Made by a program: the position numbers and the translations under genes. Shown here in pieces: positions 7,632 to 16,855 of a stretch of 64,000 bases of DNA. The stretch is from contig NZ_JAATVU010000016.1 of NCBI RefSeq assembly GCF_013184745.1, positions 1 to 64,000 of the forward strand. Reading direction: 5' to 3'. The first letter of the stretch is position 1. Each line of letters opens with the position of its first letter. The notes under the pieces are model-generated. The model saw only the letters and a program-made list of their open reading frames with translations. It made no database searches and was not told the origin of the DNA. Source of the stretch: Mangrovicoccus sp. HB161399 (GTDB lineage Bacteria; Pseudomonadota; Alphaproteobacteria; Rhodobacterales; Rhodobacteraceae).

Positions 7632-8711
7632 TTGCGCTCACACCTGATCTTGCCCGCCTTCGGGCTTGCCGCCCTTGTTGCCATCCCCGCCCTTGCCCAA
7701 TCCGGCCCGCCCGATGCGTGGTCGAAATTCTCCCGGACCTTCGGGCCGACCGGGCTGTGGTCCGAGCTGGGTCAGGACGAGGCCTATGGCGCCGTCCAGA
7801 CCCGCGCCGCCATGGCCCGCTCGCAGATCAATGCGGCCAATGCAGACCAGGATTTCGCCGGCTACGAGGACACGGCATCGAAGATTGCCACCCCGGCCAC
7901 GCTGGCCTTCAGCCTGCCCGGCGGCAATGCCGCGCTGCGCCTGAAGGGCACCTGGACCCGAAGCGAGGGCGACGAAAACAAGACCTATGCCGACAGCGAG
8001 GGGATCAGCGGCCTGGCTTCGATCCTGTTCATGCCGACCGGCAGCACGCTCCTTGGCTTCGGTCTGGTGACGGGGCAGGTCGATGTCGATATCCGCCACA
8101 ACGACGGCACCATCGACAGTGACGCCCGGGGCATCCGGCTGGATCTGCTGCAGAACCTGAACGACCACTGGGGCATTGCGGCTCGGGCGATCTATACTTG
8201 GAATGACACCGACACGATGATCCCGCTCGGCTTCGCGGATCTCGAGACCAGCCAGGAAAACGAGCAGCTCTATGCCGAAGCCGCGCTGATCGGCAATATC
8301 GAGCATGGGCAATGGAGCGTGTTGCCCGAGGGCTGGGTGCTGCGCCCGAAGCTGCGCGGGCTCTACCAGAAGACAAGCTTCGAGACGGTGAGGAACAGCC
8401 TCGGCGGCACCAACGAGGGAACGGTGGGGAAGTCGGACGAATATGCTACGGTCAAAGCCAGCGTGAGGCTTTTGAAAGCCGCGTTCCGTCCGGGAGATAT
8501 CGGTCCATATGCAGAGATCGGCTACGAGCGCGAAGTCATCAACGATCTCGATCTGGTGATCGACGAGCCGGACATCCTGGCGACGAAGATCGGCGTTGCC
8601 TCGATTCTGCCGAACGGTGACTTTCTCGACGTGAATTACGGCCGGTTCGACGGGTTTGGCGGCGAACGGCAGATCGGCACGCTGACCATCGCCTATACCC
8701 ACGCCTTCTGA
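7632..8711 (+). CDS. Outer-membrane beta-barrel protein, porin- or transporter-like
   Basis: With a TTG start at 7632 the 359-residue protein begins with a good signal peptide (MRSHLILPAFGLAALVAIPALA). A GGGAGG site lies 6 bp upstream; an in-frame ATG at 7530 has neither. The mature protein alternates polar and hydrophobic residues in beta-strand fashion and ends in ...IAYTHAF, a C-terminal Phe typical of outer-membrane barrels assembled by BAM. It follows galD and a possible operator, so it may admit aromatic acids much as GalP does in Pseudomonas. No specific family is recognised; an autotransporter-type barrel is an alternative. Confidence 0.65.
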   Translation: MRSHLILPAFGLAALVAIPALAQSGPPDAWSKFSRTFGPTGLWSELGQDEAYGAVQTRAAMARSQINAANADQDFAGYEDTASKIATPATLAFSLPGGNAALRLKGTWTRSEGDENKTYADSEGISGLASILFMPTGSTLLGFGLVTGQVDVDIRHNDGTIDSDARGIRLDLLQNLNDHWGIAARAIYTWNDTDTMIPLGFADLETSQENEQLYAEAALIGNIEHGQWSVLPEGWVLRPKLRGLYQKTSFETVRNSLGGTNEGTVGKSDEYATVKASVRLLKAAFRPGDIGPYAEIGYEREVINDLDLVIDEPDILATKIGVASILPNGDFLDVNYGRFDGFGGERQIGTLTIAYTHAF

Positions 8712-8716
8712 GGGTC

Positions 8717-8748
8717 GGACCGGCCGGGCGCGGCAGCCCGGCCGGTCC
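8717..8748. terminator. Bidirectional intrinsic terminator-like hairpin
   Basis: A perfect 13-bp stem, GGACCGGCCGGGC pairing with GCCCGGCCGGTCC, encloses a 6-nt loop. It fills the gap between the convergent outer-membrane protein gene and the IclR gene. There is no U-tract, as is common in GC-rich bacteria. Its position argues for transcription termination on both strands. Confidence 0.7.
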
Positions 8749-8753
8749 TGCCG

Positions 8754-9599
8754 TCAGCCTGCGGCTGCGCGCGGCGGGATCGGCATCTGGCAGCGCATGG
8801 TGACGCGCTGCTGCTGGATGCGGGCTGCGATTTCGCGGGCAGCCCCGCGCATCTGCGGCAGCAGCCCTTCGATACGGCGCTCGAAGCCCTGCGAACGTGG
8901 GCCGACAAGGCTGATGGCGCCGATCGCCCGCCCGGTCACGTCGCGCACGGCGACCGCGACCACGCGGCCCTCGCGCGAGAGCGGGCTGTTGCCGACGAGG
9001 AAGCCCTGGGCGCGCGCCTCGGCGACGTCGCGGCGCACTGTCTCGGGCCCCGCTCGATACTGGGCATAGCGCGCGGCGTTCTGCTCCAGCACGCTGTCGA
9101 GCCGCTCGGGGCTCATGTGCGCCAGCATCACCCGTCCGCCGGTCCCGGCCCCTAGCGGGCGGCGCGAGCCGATCTCGGCCTGGCTGAGCAGGCTCGGCAG
9201 GTTGCCGATGCGCCGGTCGGCATAGACCGAGTCGATATGCGAGGGTACCGACAGCAGCACCGAGGATCCGGTCTGTGCCACCAACTCGTCCAGATGCGGC
9301 GAGGCATAGCGGGTGATCGGGCAGCGGTTGAACGGCGCGACTCCCAGCCAGGCGGTCTCGGCGGCCAGCCTGTAGCGCTGCGTTCCCTCGGCCCGCTCGA
9401 CGATGCCCTCGTCCTCCAGCGCCTTCAGGATCCTGTGCGCAGTCGGATGCGGCAGCTCCATGGCGTTGGCGATGTCCACCAGCTTCTCGCCCTCCTGGCT
9501 GGCTCCTGCCAGATGCCGCACGATGGCAAAGGACCGCCGGATGCTCTGGGTTCCGGTCATTTCTCGCCGTCCGCCTGGCAGCTTTTCCTGAATCGTCAT
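8754..9599 (-). CDS. IclR-family transcriptional regulator
   Basis: The 281-residue protein has an N-terminal winged helix (IRRSFAIVRHLAG, EGEKLVDIANAMELPHPTAH, RILKALEDEGIVER; about residues 18-75). The IclR effector domain follows (VLLSVPSHIDSVYADRRIG, GAGTGGRVMLAHM, and the late SLVGPRSQGFERRIEGLLP). IclR proteins often control aromatic-acid catabolism. The ATG follows GGGAGG and overlaps the stop of the upstream GntR gene (ATGA). It is the best candidate to bind the 15-bp palindromes found upstream of seven spots in regions 7.5-24 kb, because IclR operators are short palindromes of this size. Binding itself is not shown. Confidence 0.9.
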   Translation of the reverse strand: MTIQEKLPGGRREMTGTQSIRRSFAIVRHLAGASQEGEKLVDIANAMELPHPTAHRILKALEDEGIVERAEGTQRYRLAAETAWLGVAPFNRCPITRYASPHLDELVAQTGSSVLLSVPSHIDSVYADRRIGNLPSLLSQAEIGSRRPLGAGTGGRVMLAHMSPERLDSVLEQNAARYAQYRAGPETVRRDVAEARAQGFLVGNSPLSREGRVVAVAVRDVTGRAIGAISLVGPRSQGFERRIEGLLPQMRGAAREIAARIQQQRVTMRCQMPIPPRAAAG

Positions 9600-10297
9600 T
9601 TCGTTCCTCCCACTCTCTCCCTTGCGGGCGCCGCGCCGCGGGCTTGCCAATCGGGCAGCCCGGCCTCCCGCGCGGCGCGCACGGTGCGTTCCAGATGTTG
9701 CGCCAGTGCCTGCGCCGCCCCTTCGGCATCGCGGCACATGGCCAGTTCCAGCAGCTCCCGGTGCTCGGCCTCGACGTCGCGGGTCCTGTCGGTCTCGGCG
9801 CGCACCGCGCGGCGGTAGCGTTCGGCCTGCATGTAGAGCGCGCCGCGCAGCCTGAGCCACCAGGCGCTGTCGCAGGCCGCGACGAGATCGTCATGGAATT
9901 TCGCGTGCAGCCCTTCCCAGTCCGGGTGCCGCCGTCCCTCCGGCGTTGCCCCTACCGAGGCCAGCCGGTGCCACGAGGCCAGCAGCGCGGCCTCCCAGTC
10001 GACATCGCCGTTGAGGACCGAGCGCACGATGCAGCGGGTCTCCACCTCGATGCGAACCTCGGTGAGATCGTCGAGATCGGCCAGCGACAGCTCCGCGACC
10101 GCAAAGCCCCGCTGCGGCATCGCCGTGACAAGCCGGTCCGAGGTCAGCCGCGACAGCGCTTCGCGCAGCACGCTGGGGCTCGCGCCGAAGCGGGCCGCAA
10201 GCGCGTCGATGCCGAGCTTGGCGCCCGGCCTGTAGTTCCCGTCGAGAAGCTCCTCCCTGAGCGACTCGTAGACCTCCGCCGTCTTGCTGACGCTCAT
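9596..10297 (-). CDS. GntR-family regulator, FadR/FCD subfamily
   Basis: The 233-residue protein has a GntR winged helix at about residues 8-70 (VYESLREELLDGNYRPGAKL, LAARFGASPSVLREALSRL) and a helical FCD domain. The FCD domain has the usual metal or ligand histidines (LHAKFHDDLV, EAEHRELL, AQHLERTV). The ATG at 10297 follows GGGGAGGA; an upstream ATG five bases away is out of frame. It heads a two-gene regulator operon with the IclR gene, divergent from the DUF3500/SSADH operon. Effector is probably an organic acid, as for most FCD proteins. Confidence 0.9.
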   Translation of the reverse strand: MSVSKTAEVYESLREELLDGNYRPGAKLGIDALAARFGASPSVLREALSRLTSDRLVTAMPQRGFAVAELSLADLDDLTEVRIEVETRCIVRSVLNGDVDWEAALLASWHRLASVGATPEGRRHPDWEGLHAKFHDDLVAACDSAWWLRLRGALYMQAERYRRAVRAETDRTRDVEAEHRELLELAMCRDAEGAAQALAQHLERTVRAAREAGLPDWQARGAAPARERVGGTK

Positions 10298-10407
10298 GCC
10301 ATGTCCTCCCCGCAGGCTCTGCGGCCTGCCTCCGATGATTCTAGCCAAAATCTTTTTTCCTGAGAAACACTATTTCGCTGACGAACCGAGAGGATTTTTC
10401 CGCCGCT

Positions 10408-10422
10408 GTCCGGAATGTGGAA
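10408..10422. promoter_or_regulatory. Candidate shared operator (copy 2)
   Basis: GTCCGGAATGTGGAA matches the motif TTCCGCAATGTGGAA at 13 of 15 positions. It lies in the divergent region between the GntR/IclR regulator operon and the DUF3500-led catabolic operon, about 90 bp before the latter. This position would allow control of the operon and autoregulation. Confidence 0.6.
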
Positions 10423-10510
10423 AGCGGCCGCGCTGCGGCGTTGCCACTGCTGCCATGGCGCCCCTATCGCGGAAGCAAATCCGCAATTCAGCGAGGAGGG
10501 GAGGCCTTCC

Positions 10511-11746
10511 ATGACCTCGAGCGATTTCCGCGATTACGTGCTGCCCGACAGCAATGACAGGGTGGGGCCGTCGCGCGGGTTGGACCCCGTGAGCTATTCC
10601 GCGCCGATCCTTTCCACCGAGCGCGCCATCGCGCTGAAGGCGGACTGGGCCCGGCTGCTCGACGCGCCGTTCGTCGGCGTCACCCATGACGGCATGCCGG
10701 AAGCCGGACTCTTCGCGCTGGCCGACGAAGGTTTCGATCCGGAACCGGCGGTGGAGGCGGCCGGAGCGATGCTGTCGACGATGACGCAAGCGGAGCAGGC
10801 GGCGGTGTGCAAGCCGCTGGGCGCGAAGGAATGGCGCGCCTGGTACAATCCGGAACTGGTCTTCAACGAGAACGGCGTGCGGCTGGAATGCCTGTCCGCC
10901 GCGACCCGGGATCTGTTCTGGGATCTGTTGGCCGCCTGCACCTCGGCGCGCGGCTTTGCCAAGATCCGGCGGCTGATGAAAGCGAACCTGTTCCTCGGCG
11001 AACTCTACGACCTGCGCCAGATCATGAACGAGTGGTCCTATCACTTCCAGATCTTCGGCACGCCTTCCGAGACCGCGCCCTGGGGCTGGCAGATCTACGG
11101 CCATCACATCGGCTTCAACGTGCTGGTCCTGGCCCGGCAGATGGTGATCACGCCCGTCTTCATGGGCACCGAGCCGAACGACATCCGGCTTGCCTCGGGC
11201 GAGAGCTTCTCGATGTTCAAGGCAGAGGAGGCGCAGGGGCTCAGGCTCATGCAGTCGCTGCCCGAGGATCTGCGCCGCCGCGCCACGATCTACATGCGGA
11301 TGGAAGACCCCGCGATGCCGGACTGGCGGTTCAACTTCGCCGACCAGCGCCATCTGGGCGGTGCCTTCCAGGACAACCGGGTCGTGCCCGTCGAGGGCGT
11401 CTGCGCGACCGAGTTCGACGCGGGCCAGCGCGCGGCGCTCCTGTCGCTTTGCGAGACCTTTCACGAGCACTGGCCGGACGGGCCTCGCGCTGCGCGGATG
11501 GCGCAGATCGCGGCACATCTCGACCGGACATGGTTCAGCTGGATCGGCGGGCATGGCGACGACGATCCGTTCTACTTCCACATCCACAGCCCGGTCGTCA
11601 TGCTGGAATTCGACCACCATTCCGGCATGTGGCTGTCCAACGACGAACCTGCAAAGTTCCACATCCACGTCATCAGCCGCATTCCGAACGGCAACGACTA
11701 CGGCAAGGCGCTGATCGCGCTGCACGCGGGGGCGGCGCCATGCTGA
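10511..11746 (+). CDS. DUF3500 domain protein, cytoplasmic
   Basis: The 411-residue protein has DUF3500 features: [20 protein letters not shown], then [20 protein letters not shown], and a His-rich C-terminal part ([36 protein letters not shown]). The many His/Asp residues suggest a metal site. No signal peptide is visible, unlike the second DUF3500 protein at 34809-35864. The function of the family is not known to me. It is the first gene of an operon with a dehydrogenase and the HpaG/H/I-like enzymes and overlaps the dehydrogenase gene by 7 bp, so it probably acts in the same aromatic pathway. GAGGAGGGGAGG precedes the ATG. Confidence 0.8.
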   Translation: MTSSDFRDYVLPDSNDRVGPSRGLDPVSYSAPILSTERAIALKADWARLLDAPFVGVTHDGMPEAGLFALADEGFDPEPAVEAAGAMLSTMTQAEQAAVCKPLGAKEWRAWYNPELVFNENGVRLECLSAATRDLFWDLLAACTSARGFAKIRRLMKANLFLGELYDLRQIMNEWSYHFQIFGTPSETAPWGWQIYGHHIGFNVLVLARQMVITPVFMGTEPNDIRLASGESFSMFKAEEAQGLRLMQSLPEDLRRRATIYMRMEDPAMPDWRFNFADQRHLGGAFQDNRVVPVEGVCATEFDAGQRAALLSLCETFHEHWPDGPRAARMAQIAAHLDRTWFSWIGGHGDDDPFYFHIHSPVVMLEFDHHSGMWLSNDEPAKFHIHVISRIPNGNDYGKALIALHAGAAPC

Positions 11747-13212
11747 AGCGCCCTCTGGTCTCCCGCCTCGCCGATGCCGGGCTCCTGCCGGAGGCGGCGC
11801 TGATCGGGTCCCGTTGGGTCCATGCCGAGGGCCAAGGGCTCCCGGTTGCCGACCCCGCGACTGGCGACCTCATCGGCCATGTACCGTCCCTGGGCGCCGC
11901 CGAGACGGAAGAAGCGATTGCCGCTGCCGTCGCCGCGCAACGGGGCTGGGCCGCGCGCACCGCGAAGGAGCGCGGCGCCGTGCTGCGCCGCTGGTTCGAT
12001 CTGGTGATGCAGCACAAGGAAGACCTTGCGGTGATCCTGACCGCCGAACAGGGCAAGCCGCTGGCCGAGGCGCGGGGCGAGATCGCCTATGGCGCGAGCT
12101 TCATCGAGTGGTTTTCGGAAGAAGCCCGCCGCGCCTATGGAGAGACCGTGCCGGGCCACGCGCCGGACAAGCGCATCCTCGTGGTGAAGCAGCCGGCCGG
12201 TGTCGTTGCCGCGATCACGCCCTGGAACTTTCCGAACGCCATGGTCACGCGCAAGGCCGCCCCGGCGCTGGCGGCGGGCTGCGCCATGGTGCTGAAACCC
12301 GCGGGCGAGACGCCGTTCTCGGCCATCGCACTGGCCGTGCTTGCGGAACGGGCGGGGCTGCCACCGGGGCTCCTCTCGGTCGTCACCGGCCCGTCGCGCG
12401 TCATCGGGGCGGTGCTGACCGGGTCGCCGGAAGTGCGCAAGCTCAGCTTCACCGGGTCCACCGAGGTGGGAGCCGCGCTCTATGCGCAATGCGCGCCCAC
12501 GATCAAGAAGCTGTCGCTGGAGCTTGGCGGCAACGCGCCGCTGATCGTCTTCGACGATGCCGACCTGGAGGTGGCTGTCGAGGGCACGCTTGCCGCCAAG
12601 TTCCGCAACAGCGGCCAGACCTGCGTCTGCGCCAACCGGATCTATGTGCAGGCAGGCATCCATGACGCCTTTGCAGCCCGGCTGGCAGAGCGGATGGCGG
12701 GGATGCGCAGCGGCAATGGCTTCGAGCCCGGCGTCGATTTCGGCCCGCTGATCGACGCCCGCGCCGTTGCCAAGGTCCGCACCCATGTCGAGGATGCCGT
12801 GGCGCAGGGGGCAGAGGTCGTCGCCGGCGGGCAGCCGCAGGGGGCCGGGCCGCATTTCTGGCAGCCGACCGTGCTGGCCGGCGTCACCGACGCCATGGCC
12901 GTCGCGCGCGAAGAAACCTTCGGCCCGGTCGCGCCGCTCTTCCGTTTCGAGACCGAGGCGGAGGTGCTCGCGCGCGCCAATGACAGCGCGTTCGGCCTCG
13001 CCTCCTATGTCTTCTCCCGCGACCTTGCGCGGGTGTTCCGCGTGGCCGAGGCGCTGGAGGCCGGCATGGTCGGCGTCAATACCGGGCTGATCTCGACGCC
13101 CGAGGCGCCGTTCGGCGGCGTCAAGGCCAGCGGGCTGGGCCGCGAGGGCAGCCGCCACGGGCTCGATGACTATCTCGAACTCAAGTACATCTGTCTCGGA
13201 GGGATCGCATGA
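11740..13212 (+). CDS. gabD: Succinate-semialdehyde dehydrogenase (GabD-like aldehyde dehydrogenase)
   Basis: The 490-residue protein is an NAD(P)-dependent aldehyde dehydrogenase. It has the [20 protein letters not shown] segment typical of GabD, the SFTGSTEVG cofactor loop, the catalytic Glu in LELGGNAP and the catalytic Cys in [11 protein letters not shown]. In the homoprotocatechuate pathway the HpaI aldolase releases succinic semialdehyde, which this enzyme would oxidise to succinate. It could instead be the semialdehyde dehydrogenase HpaE, but its sequence resembles GabD more. It overlaps the DUF3500 gene (ATGCTGA) and the next gene (ATGA). Confidence 0.85.
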   Translation: MLKRPLVSRLADAGLLPEAALIGSRWVHAEGQGLPVADPATGDLIGHVPSLGAAETEEAIAAAVAAQRGWAARTAKERGAVLRRWFDLVMQHKEDLAVILTAEQGKPLAEARGEIAYGASFIEWFSEEARRAYGETVPGHAPDKRILVVKQPAGVVAAITPWNFPNAMVTRKAAPALAAGCAMVLKPAGETPFSAIALAVLAERAGLPPGLLSVVTGPSRVIGAVLTGSPEVRKLSFTGSTEVGAALYAQCAPTIKKLSLELGGNAPLIVFDDADLEVAVEGTLAAKFRNSGQTCVCANRIYVQAGIHDAFAARLAERMAGMRSGNGFEPGVDFGPLIDARAVAKVRTHVEDAVAQGAEVVAGGQPQGAGPHFWQPTVLAGVTDAMAVAREETFGPVAPLFRFETEAEVLARANDSAFGLASYVFSRDLARVFRVAEALEAGMVGVNTGLISTPEAPFGGVKASGLGREGSRHGLDDYLELKYICLGGIA

Positions 13213-14066
13213 ACCTTGCCACATTTTCCGCCAATGGTGAGACCCTCTGGGGCGCCGTCGTCCCGGGCGGCGTGCTCGCCCTCTCGCCGGACTTCCCGCA
13301 ATATCCGACGCTCCGGGCGGTGATCGCTGCCGGAGCCATCCCGGAGGTGACCGCCGCTGCCGAAGGCCGCAGGCCCAGCCACGGGAACGGCGCGTTCGCC
13401 TGGGAAATCCCGGTGCCGGATGCGGGCAAGATCCTCTGCGTCGGCGTGAACTTCCCCGACCGCAATGCCGAGTACAGGGACGGCACGGCGGAGTTGCCGC
13501 CCTACATGTCGCTCTTCCCGCGCTTCGCCTCCGGTTTCGCGGGCCACGGTGCCGCCCTGATCCGTCCGCCGGAAAGCGCGCAGCTCGACTACGAGGGCGA
13601 GATCGCCGTGGTGATCGGCAAGGGCGGGCGGCGCATTCCGGAGGCGGAGGCGCTCGGCCACATCGCGGCGCTGACGCTCTGCAACGAGGGCACGATCCGC
13701 GACTGGGTGCGCCATGCCAAGTTCAACGTCACCCAGGGCAAGAACTGGGACCGCTCCGGCGCGATGGGGCCCTGGCTGGTGCCCTTCACCGATCCGGCGC
13801 AGATCCTCGATGTGCAGCTGGAGACACGCGTGAACGGCGAGATCCGGCAATCCGACCGCACGGGACGGATGCTGCATCCGGTCGCCAAGCAGATCGCCTA
13901 TATCTCCACCTTCACCACGCTGGAGCCGGGCGACATCATCGTCACCGGCACGCCCACCGGGGCCGGGGCACGCTTCGACCCGCCAGTCTGGCTGAAGCCC
14001 GGCGATGTGGTGGAGGTCACGGCAGAGGGGATCGGAACGCTCGGGAACGGGGTGGCGGACGAATGA
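13209..14066 (+). CDS. FAH-family isomerase/decarboxylase or hydrolase (HpaG-like)
   Basis: The 285-residue protein has the fumarylacetoacetate hydrolase fold. Metal ligands are the acidic residues in [14 protein letters not shown] and the later [11 protein letters not shown] loop. [15 protein letters not shown] marks the start of the catalytic domain. In homoprotocatechuate catabolism HpaG decarboxylates 5-oxopent-3-ene-1,2,5-tricarboxylate and isomerises the product. Its place directly before the HpaH- and HpaI-like genes supports that role. Single-domain FAH proteins also include acylpyruvate hydrolases, so the exact reaction is uncertain. Both ends overlap neighbours by ATGA. Confidence 0.75.
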   Translation: MNLATFSANGETLWGAVVPGGVLALSPDFPQYPTLRAVIAAGAIPEVTAAAEGRRPSHGNGAFAWEIPVPDAGKILCVGVNFPDRNAEYRDGTAELPPYMSLFPRFASGFAGHGAALIRPPESAQLDYEGEIAVVIGKGGRRIPEAEALGHIAALTLCNEGTIRDWVRHAKFNVTQGKNWDRSGAMGPWLVPFTDPAQILDVQLETRVNGEIRQSDRTGRMLHPVAKQIAYISTFTTLEPGDIIVTGTPTGAGARFDPPVWLKPGDVVEVTAEGIGTLGNGVADE

Positions 14067-14866
14067 AGATGGATGTGGAGCGTGCGGCGGAAGCGCTGTT
14101 CGAGGCAGAGGCGACGGGCGTGCAGACCGGGCTTCTGTCGGTCGCGCATCCGGCGATGACGCTGGACGACGCCTATGCGGTGCAGGCGGCGCTGGTGGCG
14201 CGGAAGCGCGCGGCGGGACTGGGCGTCATCGGCTGGAAAATCGGACTGACCAGCCGGGCAATGCAGCAGGCGCTCATGATCGACACGCCGGATTCCGGTG
14301 TCCTGCTGTCGGACATGGCCTTCCCGGACGGGGCGGTGATCCCTGCCGGGCGGTTCATCCAGCCAAGGATCGAGGCGGAGATCGCCTTTGCCATGAAGGC
14401 GCCGCTAAAAGGCGAGGGCGTCACGCGCGAAGATGTGCTGGCGGCGACGGACTATGTGGCCCCGAGCCTCGAAATCCTCGACACCCGCATCCTTCGCGCC
14501 GATCCGGCGACCGGCGTGCCGCGCAGGATCACCGACACGGTCTCGGACAACGCCGCCAATGGCGGGATCGTGCTGGGCGACCAGCGCCACGCGCCGGAAG
14601 CGGTCGACCTGCGCTGGGTGGGCGCGATCGTGAAGCGCGACGGCGTGGTCGAGGAAACCGGGCTGGGCGCGGGCGTGCTCGACGATCCGGTGACGGGCAT
14701 CCTGTGGCTGGTCCGCCGCCTTGCGCGGTATGGCATGGGGATCGAGGCAGGCCAGGTGCTGCTGTCCGGCTCCTTCATACGCCCTGTCGAGGCGCCGCCC
14801 GGCAGCTGCTTCGAGGCCGATTTCGACGCCTTCGGCAGCGTCTCGCTGTCCTTCGCGGAGGCGTGA
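14063..14866 (+). CDS. hpaH: 2-oxo-hept-4-ene-1,7-dioate hydratase (HpaH-like)
   Basis: The 267-residue protein has the length of enterobacterial HpaH and the family pattern IGWKIGLTSRAMQQ (residues about 54-67), then RFIQPRIEAEIAFAMK and YVAPSLEILDTRI, whose acidic residues bind the divalent metal. It should add water to 2-oxohept-4-ene-1,7-dioate to give 4-hydroxy-2-oxoheptanedioate. The following aldolase consumes this product. The start overlaps the HpaG-like stop (ATGA) and the stop is 2 bp before the aldolase start. Confidence 0.88.
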   Translation: MKMDVERAAEALFEAEATGVQTGLLSVAHPAMTLDDAYAVQAALVARKRAAGLGVIGWKIGLTSRAMQQALMIDTPDSGVLLSDMAFPDGAVIPAGRFIQPRIEAEIAFAMKAPLKGEGVTREDVLAATDYVAPSLEILDTRILRADPATGVPRRITDTVSDNAANGGIVLGDQRHAPEAVDLRWVGAIVKRDGVVEETGLGAGVLDDPVTGILWLVRRLARYGMGIEAGQVLLSGSFIRPVEAPPGSCFEADFDAFGSVSLSFAEA

Positions 14867-14868
14867 CC

Positions 14869-15654
14869 ATGCCCGCCCCCCTGAACCGCCTGAAGGCCTG
14901 GCTCGCCGCTGGCGAGCGCACCCGCGGGATCTGGCTGGGCCTGGCCGATGCCTATGCCGCCGAAATCGCCGCCACCGCCGGGTTCGACTGGCTCCTGATC
15001 GACGGCGAGCATGCGCCGAACGACATCTGCTCGCTCTCGGCACAGCTTGCGGTGATTGCCGGAACCGGGACGGAACCGGTGATCCGCCTGCCCGACGACG
15101 ATCCGGCGAAGATCAAGCAGGCGCTCGATATCGGCGCGCAGACGCTGCTGATCCCGATGATCGAGACCCGCGGACAGGCGGAGGCCGCCGTGGCTGCCTG
15201 CCTCTATCCGCCGAACGGGCGCCGGGGTGTCGGTTCCGCGCTGGCGCGGGCCTCGCGCTTCGGCGCGATCCCGGACTACCTGGCCACCGCGGACGCGCAG
15301 ATCTGCATCATCCTGCAGGTGGAGAGCCGCGCCGGTCTGGCGGCGCTCGACGCCATTCTGGGCATCGAAAGGCTCGATGGGGTCTTCATCGGCCCGTCCG
15401 ACCTGGCCGCCGACATGGGCCATCCCGGCCGGCCCGGGCATCCGGACGTGAAGGCCACGGTGATGGACGCGCTGGCCCGCATCCGCGCAGCGGGCAAGGC
15501 TGCGGGCATCCTGTCCACCGACCCGGACTATATCGCCAAGGCCGAGGCGGTCGGCGCGAATTTCACCGGCGTCGGCATCGACGTGACGCTCTTTGCGGGG
15601 GCGCTCCGGGCGCTCGCCGCGCGCTACGCTGCCCCGTCCCGCTCTGCGGAATGA
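14869..15654 (+). CDS. hpaI: 4-hydroxy-2-oxoheptanedioate aldolase (HpaI-like)
   Basis: The 261-residue protein is a class II pyruvate aldolase of the HpcH/HpaI family. Typical motifs are DWLLIDGEHAPND (His base), IPMIETRGQAEAAV, LQVESRAGL (metal Glu) and FIGPSDLAADMG (metal Asp). It should split 4-hydroxy-2-oxoheptanedioate to pyruvate and succinic semialdehyde. The latter is the substrate of the aldehyde dehydrogenase at 11740-13212. The ATG lies 2 bp past the hydratase stop, with GCGGAGGCG just upstream. It closes the operon. Confidence 0.9.
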   Translation: MPAPLNRLKAWLAAGERTRGIWLGLADAYAAEIAATAGFDWLLIDGEHAPNDICSLSAQLAVIAGTGTEPVIRLPDDDPAKIKQALDIGAQTLLIPMIETRGQAEAAVAACLYPPNGRRGVGSALARASRFGAIPDYLATADAQICIILQVESRAGLAALDAILGIERLDGVFIGPSDLAADMGHPGRPGHPDVKATVMDALARIRAAGKAAGILSTDPDYIAKAEAVGANFTGVGIDVTLFAGALRALAARYAAPSRSAE

Positions 15655-15658
15655 CCCG

Positions 15659-15673
15659 TTCCGGCATGTGAAC
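15659..15673. promoter_or_regulatory. Candidate shared operator (copy 3)
   Basis: TTCCGGCATGTGAAC matches the motif TTCCGCAATGTGGAA at 11 of 15 positions. It lies 89 bp before the homoprotocatechuate dioxygenase gene, in the only sizeable gap between that gene and hpaI. It has the same GAAC end as copies 1 and 4. Confidence 0.5.
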
Positions 15674-15761
15674 AGAAGGCTGCCGCTTCGTTGAGGGGGG
15701 CGCAGCCTTCGGCTTTCCTGCCTGCAGGACACGCGCTGATTTCCCCGAGGAGGACCCAGAC

Positions 15762-16763
15762 ATGCATATCCCCGAGCCGGTGCTCGCTCCGCCCTTCAAC
15801 ATCACCCGCGCCAGCCATACCGTGCTGCGCGTCCGCGACCTCGACGCGTCGCGCGCCTTCTACACCGAGCTCTGCGGCCTCGTCGTCTCCGACGAGGACA
15901 GCGGGACGCTCTGGCTGCGCGGGCGCGAGGAGAACTGCCATCACAGCCTCGTCCTGAGGGCGGGCGACCGGCCGCTCTGCGAGCGCATCGGCATGCGTGT
16001 CCAGACCGCCGACGACATCCGGAAAGCGCAGGACCATTTCGGCAGCATCGGCGTCGCCACGCAGATCGTGGACGTGCCCTTCCAGGGGCCCACGCTGCAG
16101 TTCCGCGACAGCCTTGGCACGCCGGTGGAACTGACCGCCTCCATGCCGCTGAAGGAGCGGATGTTCATGGCCTATGACGGCTATCGCGGCGCGGCGGCGC
16201 AGCGGGCGGATCACTGGCAGCTTCAGGCGCAGGACGTGGGCAGGGGGCTGGGCTTCTGGCATCCGCTGGGCTTCCGCACCTCGGAATACACCTATTCGGA
16301 GGATGCGGCCGGCGTGAACCTCTGGGGTGTCTGGATGCAGCGCAAGGGCAATCCCCATGACCTCGTCTACACGAATGGACCGGGGCCGCGGCTGCATCAT
16401 TTCGCCTATTGCCTGCGCGATGCCGCCGATCTGGTCCATGCCTGCGACGTGGCCGGCGCGCTCGGCTATGGGCGGCGGCTGGAACGGGGGCCGGGACGGC
16501 ACGGCATCTCGGGGGCGATGTTCATCTATTTCCGCGACCCGGACGGGCACCGGATCGAGCTCTTCAACACGCACTACCAACATATCGACCTGGAGCCGCC
16601 GGTGGGCTGGAGCCTTGACGACCCGCGCCGCGCCGACCAGTGGGGCCTGCCGGCGCAGGAGAAATGGTTCATGGAGGCGACCGAGTTCGAGGGTGCGGAT
16701 CCTGCGCTGCCCGCGCTGACATCCGAGCTGCCGACGCTGGAGAAGTTCCTGCAGCTTGCCTGA
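15762..16763 (+). CDS. hpaD: 3,4-dihydroxyphenylacetate 2,3-dioxygenase, VOC type
   Basis: The 333-residue protein is a two-domain type I extradiol dioxygenase. The iron ligands are visible: His in WQLQAQDVG's preceding RADHWQL, His in RLHHFAYCLRD, and Glu in DGHRIELFNTHYQ. The C-terminal tail (DDPRRADQWGLPAQEKWFME) is like that of the iron or manganese homoprotocatechuate dioxygenases of Gram-positive bacteria. It should open the ring of homoprotocatechuate to 5-carboxymethyl-2-hydroxymuconic semialdehyde. It follows the hpaGHI-like operon but has its own gap with a candidate operator. GAGGAGG precedes the ATG. Confidence 0.85.
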   Translation: MHIPEPVLAPPFNITRASHTVLRVRDLDASRAFYTELCGLVVSDEDSGTLWLRGREENCHHSLVLRAGDRPLCERIGMRVQTADDIRKAQDHFGSIGVATQIVDVPFQGPTLQFRDSLGTPVELTASMPLKERMFMAYDGYRGAAAQRADHWQLQAQDVGRGLGFWHPLGFRTSEYTYSEDAAGVNLWGVWMQRKGNPHDLVYTNGPGPRLHHFAYCLRDAADLVHACDVAGALGYGRRLERGPGRHGISGAMFIYFRDPDGHRIELFNTHYQHIDLEPPVGWSLDDPRRADQWGLPAQEKWFMEATEFEGADPALPALTSELPTLEKFLQLA

Positions 16764-16806
16764 TCCCTGCCTGCCCGCGACACGCGAAGCTTGCAAGCAT
16801 GAAAAA

Positions 16807-16834
16807 GGCCGCGCCGGAGAGACCCCGCGCGGCC
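16807..16834. terminator. Bidirectional intrinsic terminator
   Basis: GGCCGCGC and GCGCGGCC form an 8-bp stem with a 12-nt loop. An A-run (GAAAAA) lies on the left and CGTCGTTT on the right, so U-rich tails exist in both directions. It separates the convergent dioxygenase and PadR-SIP genes. Confidence 0.75.
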
Positions 16835-16855
16835 CGTCGTTTCCGGGACGGAGGT

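Noticed and set aside
10807-13212. An 801-residue frame suggesting a DUF3500-dehydrogenase fusion
   Set aside because: The first 311 residues are a shifted reading of the DUF3500 gene. The dehydrogenase has its own ATG at 11740 overlapping the DUF3500 stop.
11740-13212. Assigning the aldehyde dehydrogenase as HpaE
   Set aside because: The [20 protein letters not shown] and other segments are closer to GabD-type enzymes, and the product of HpaI needs an SSADH. HpaE remains possible but less likely.
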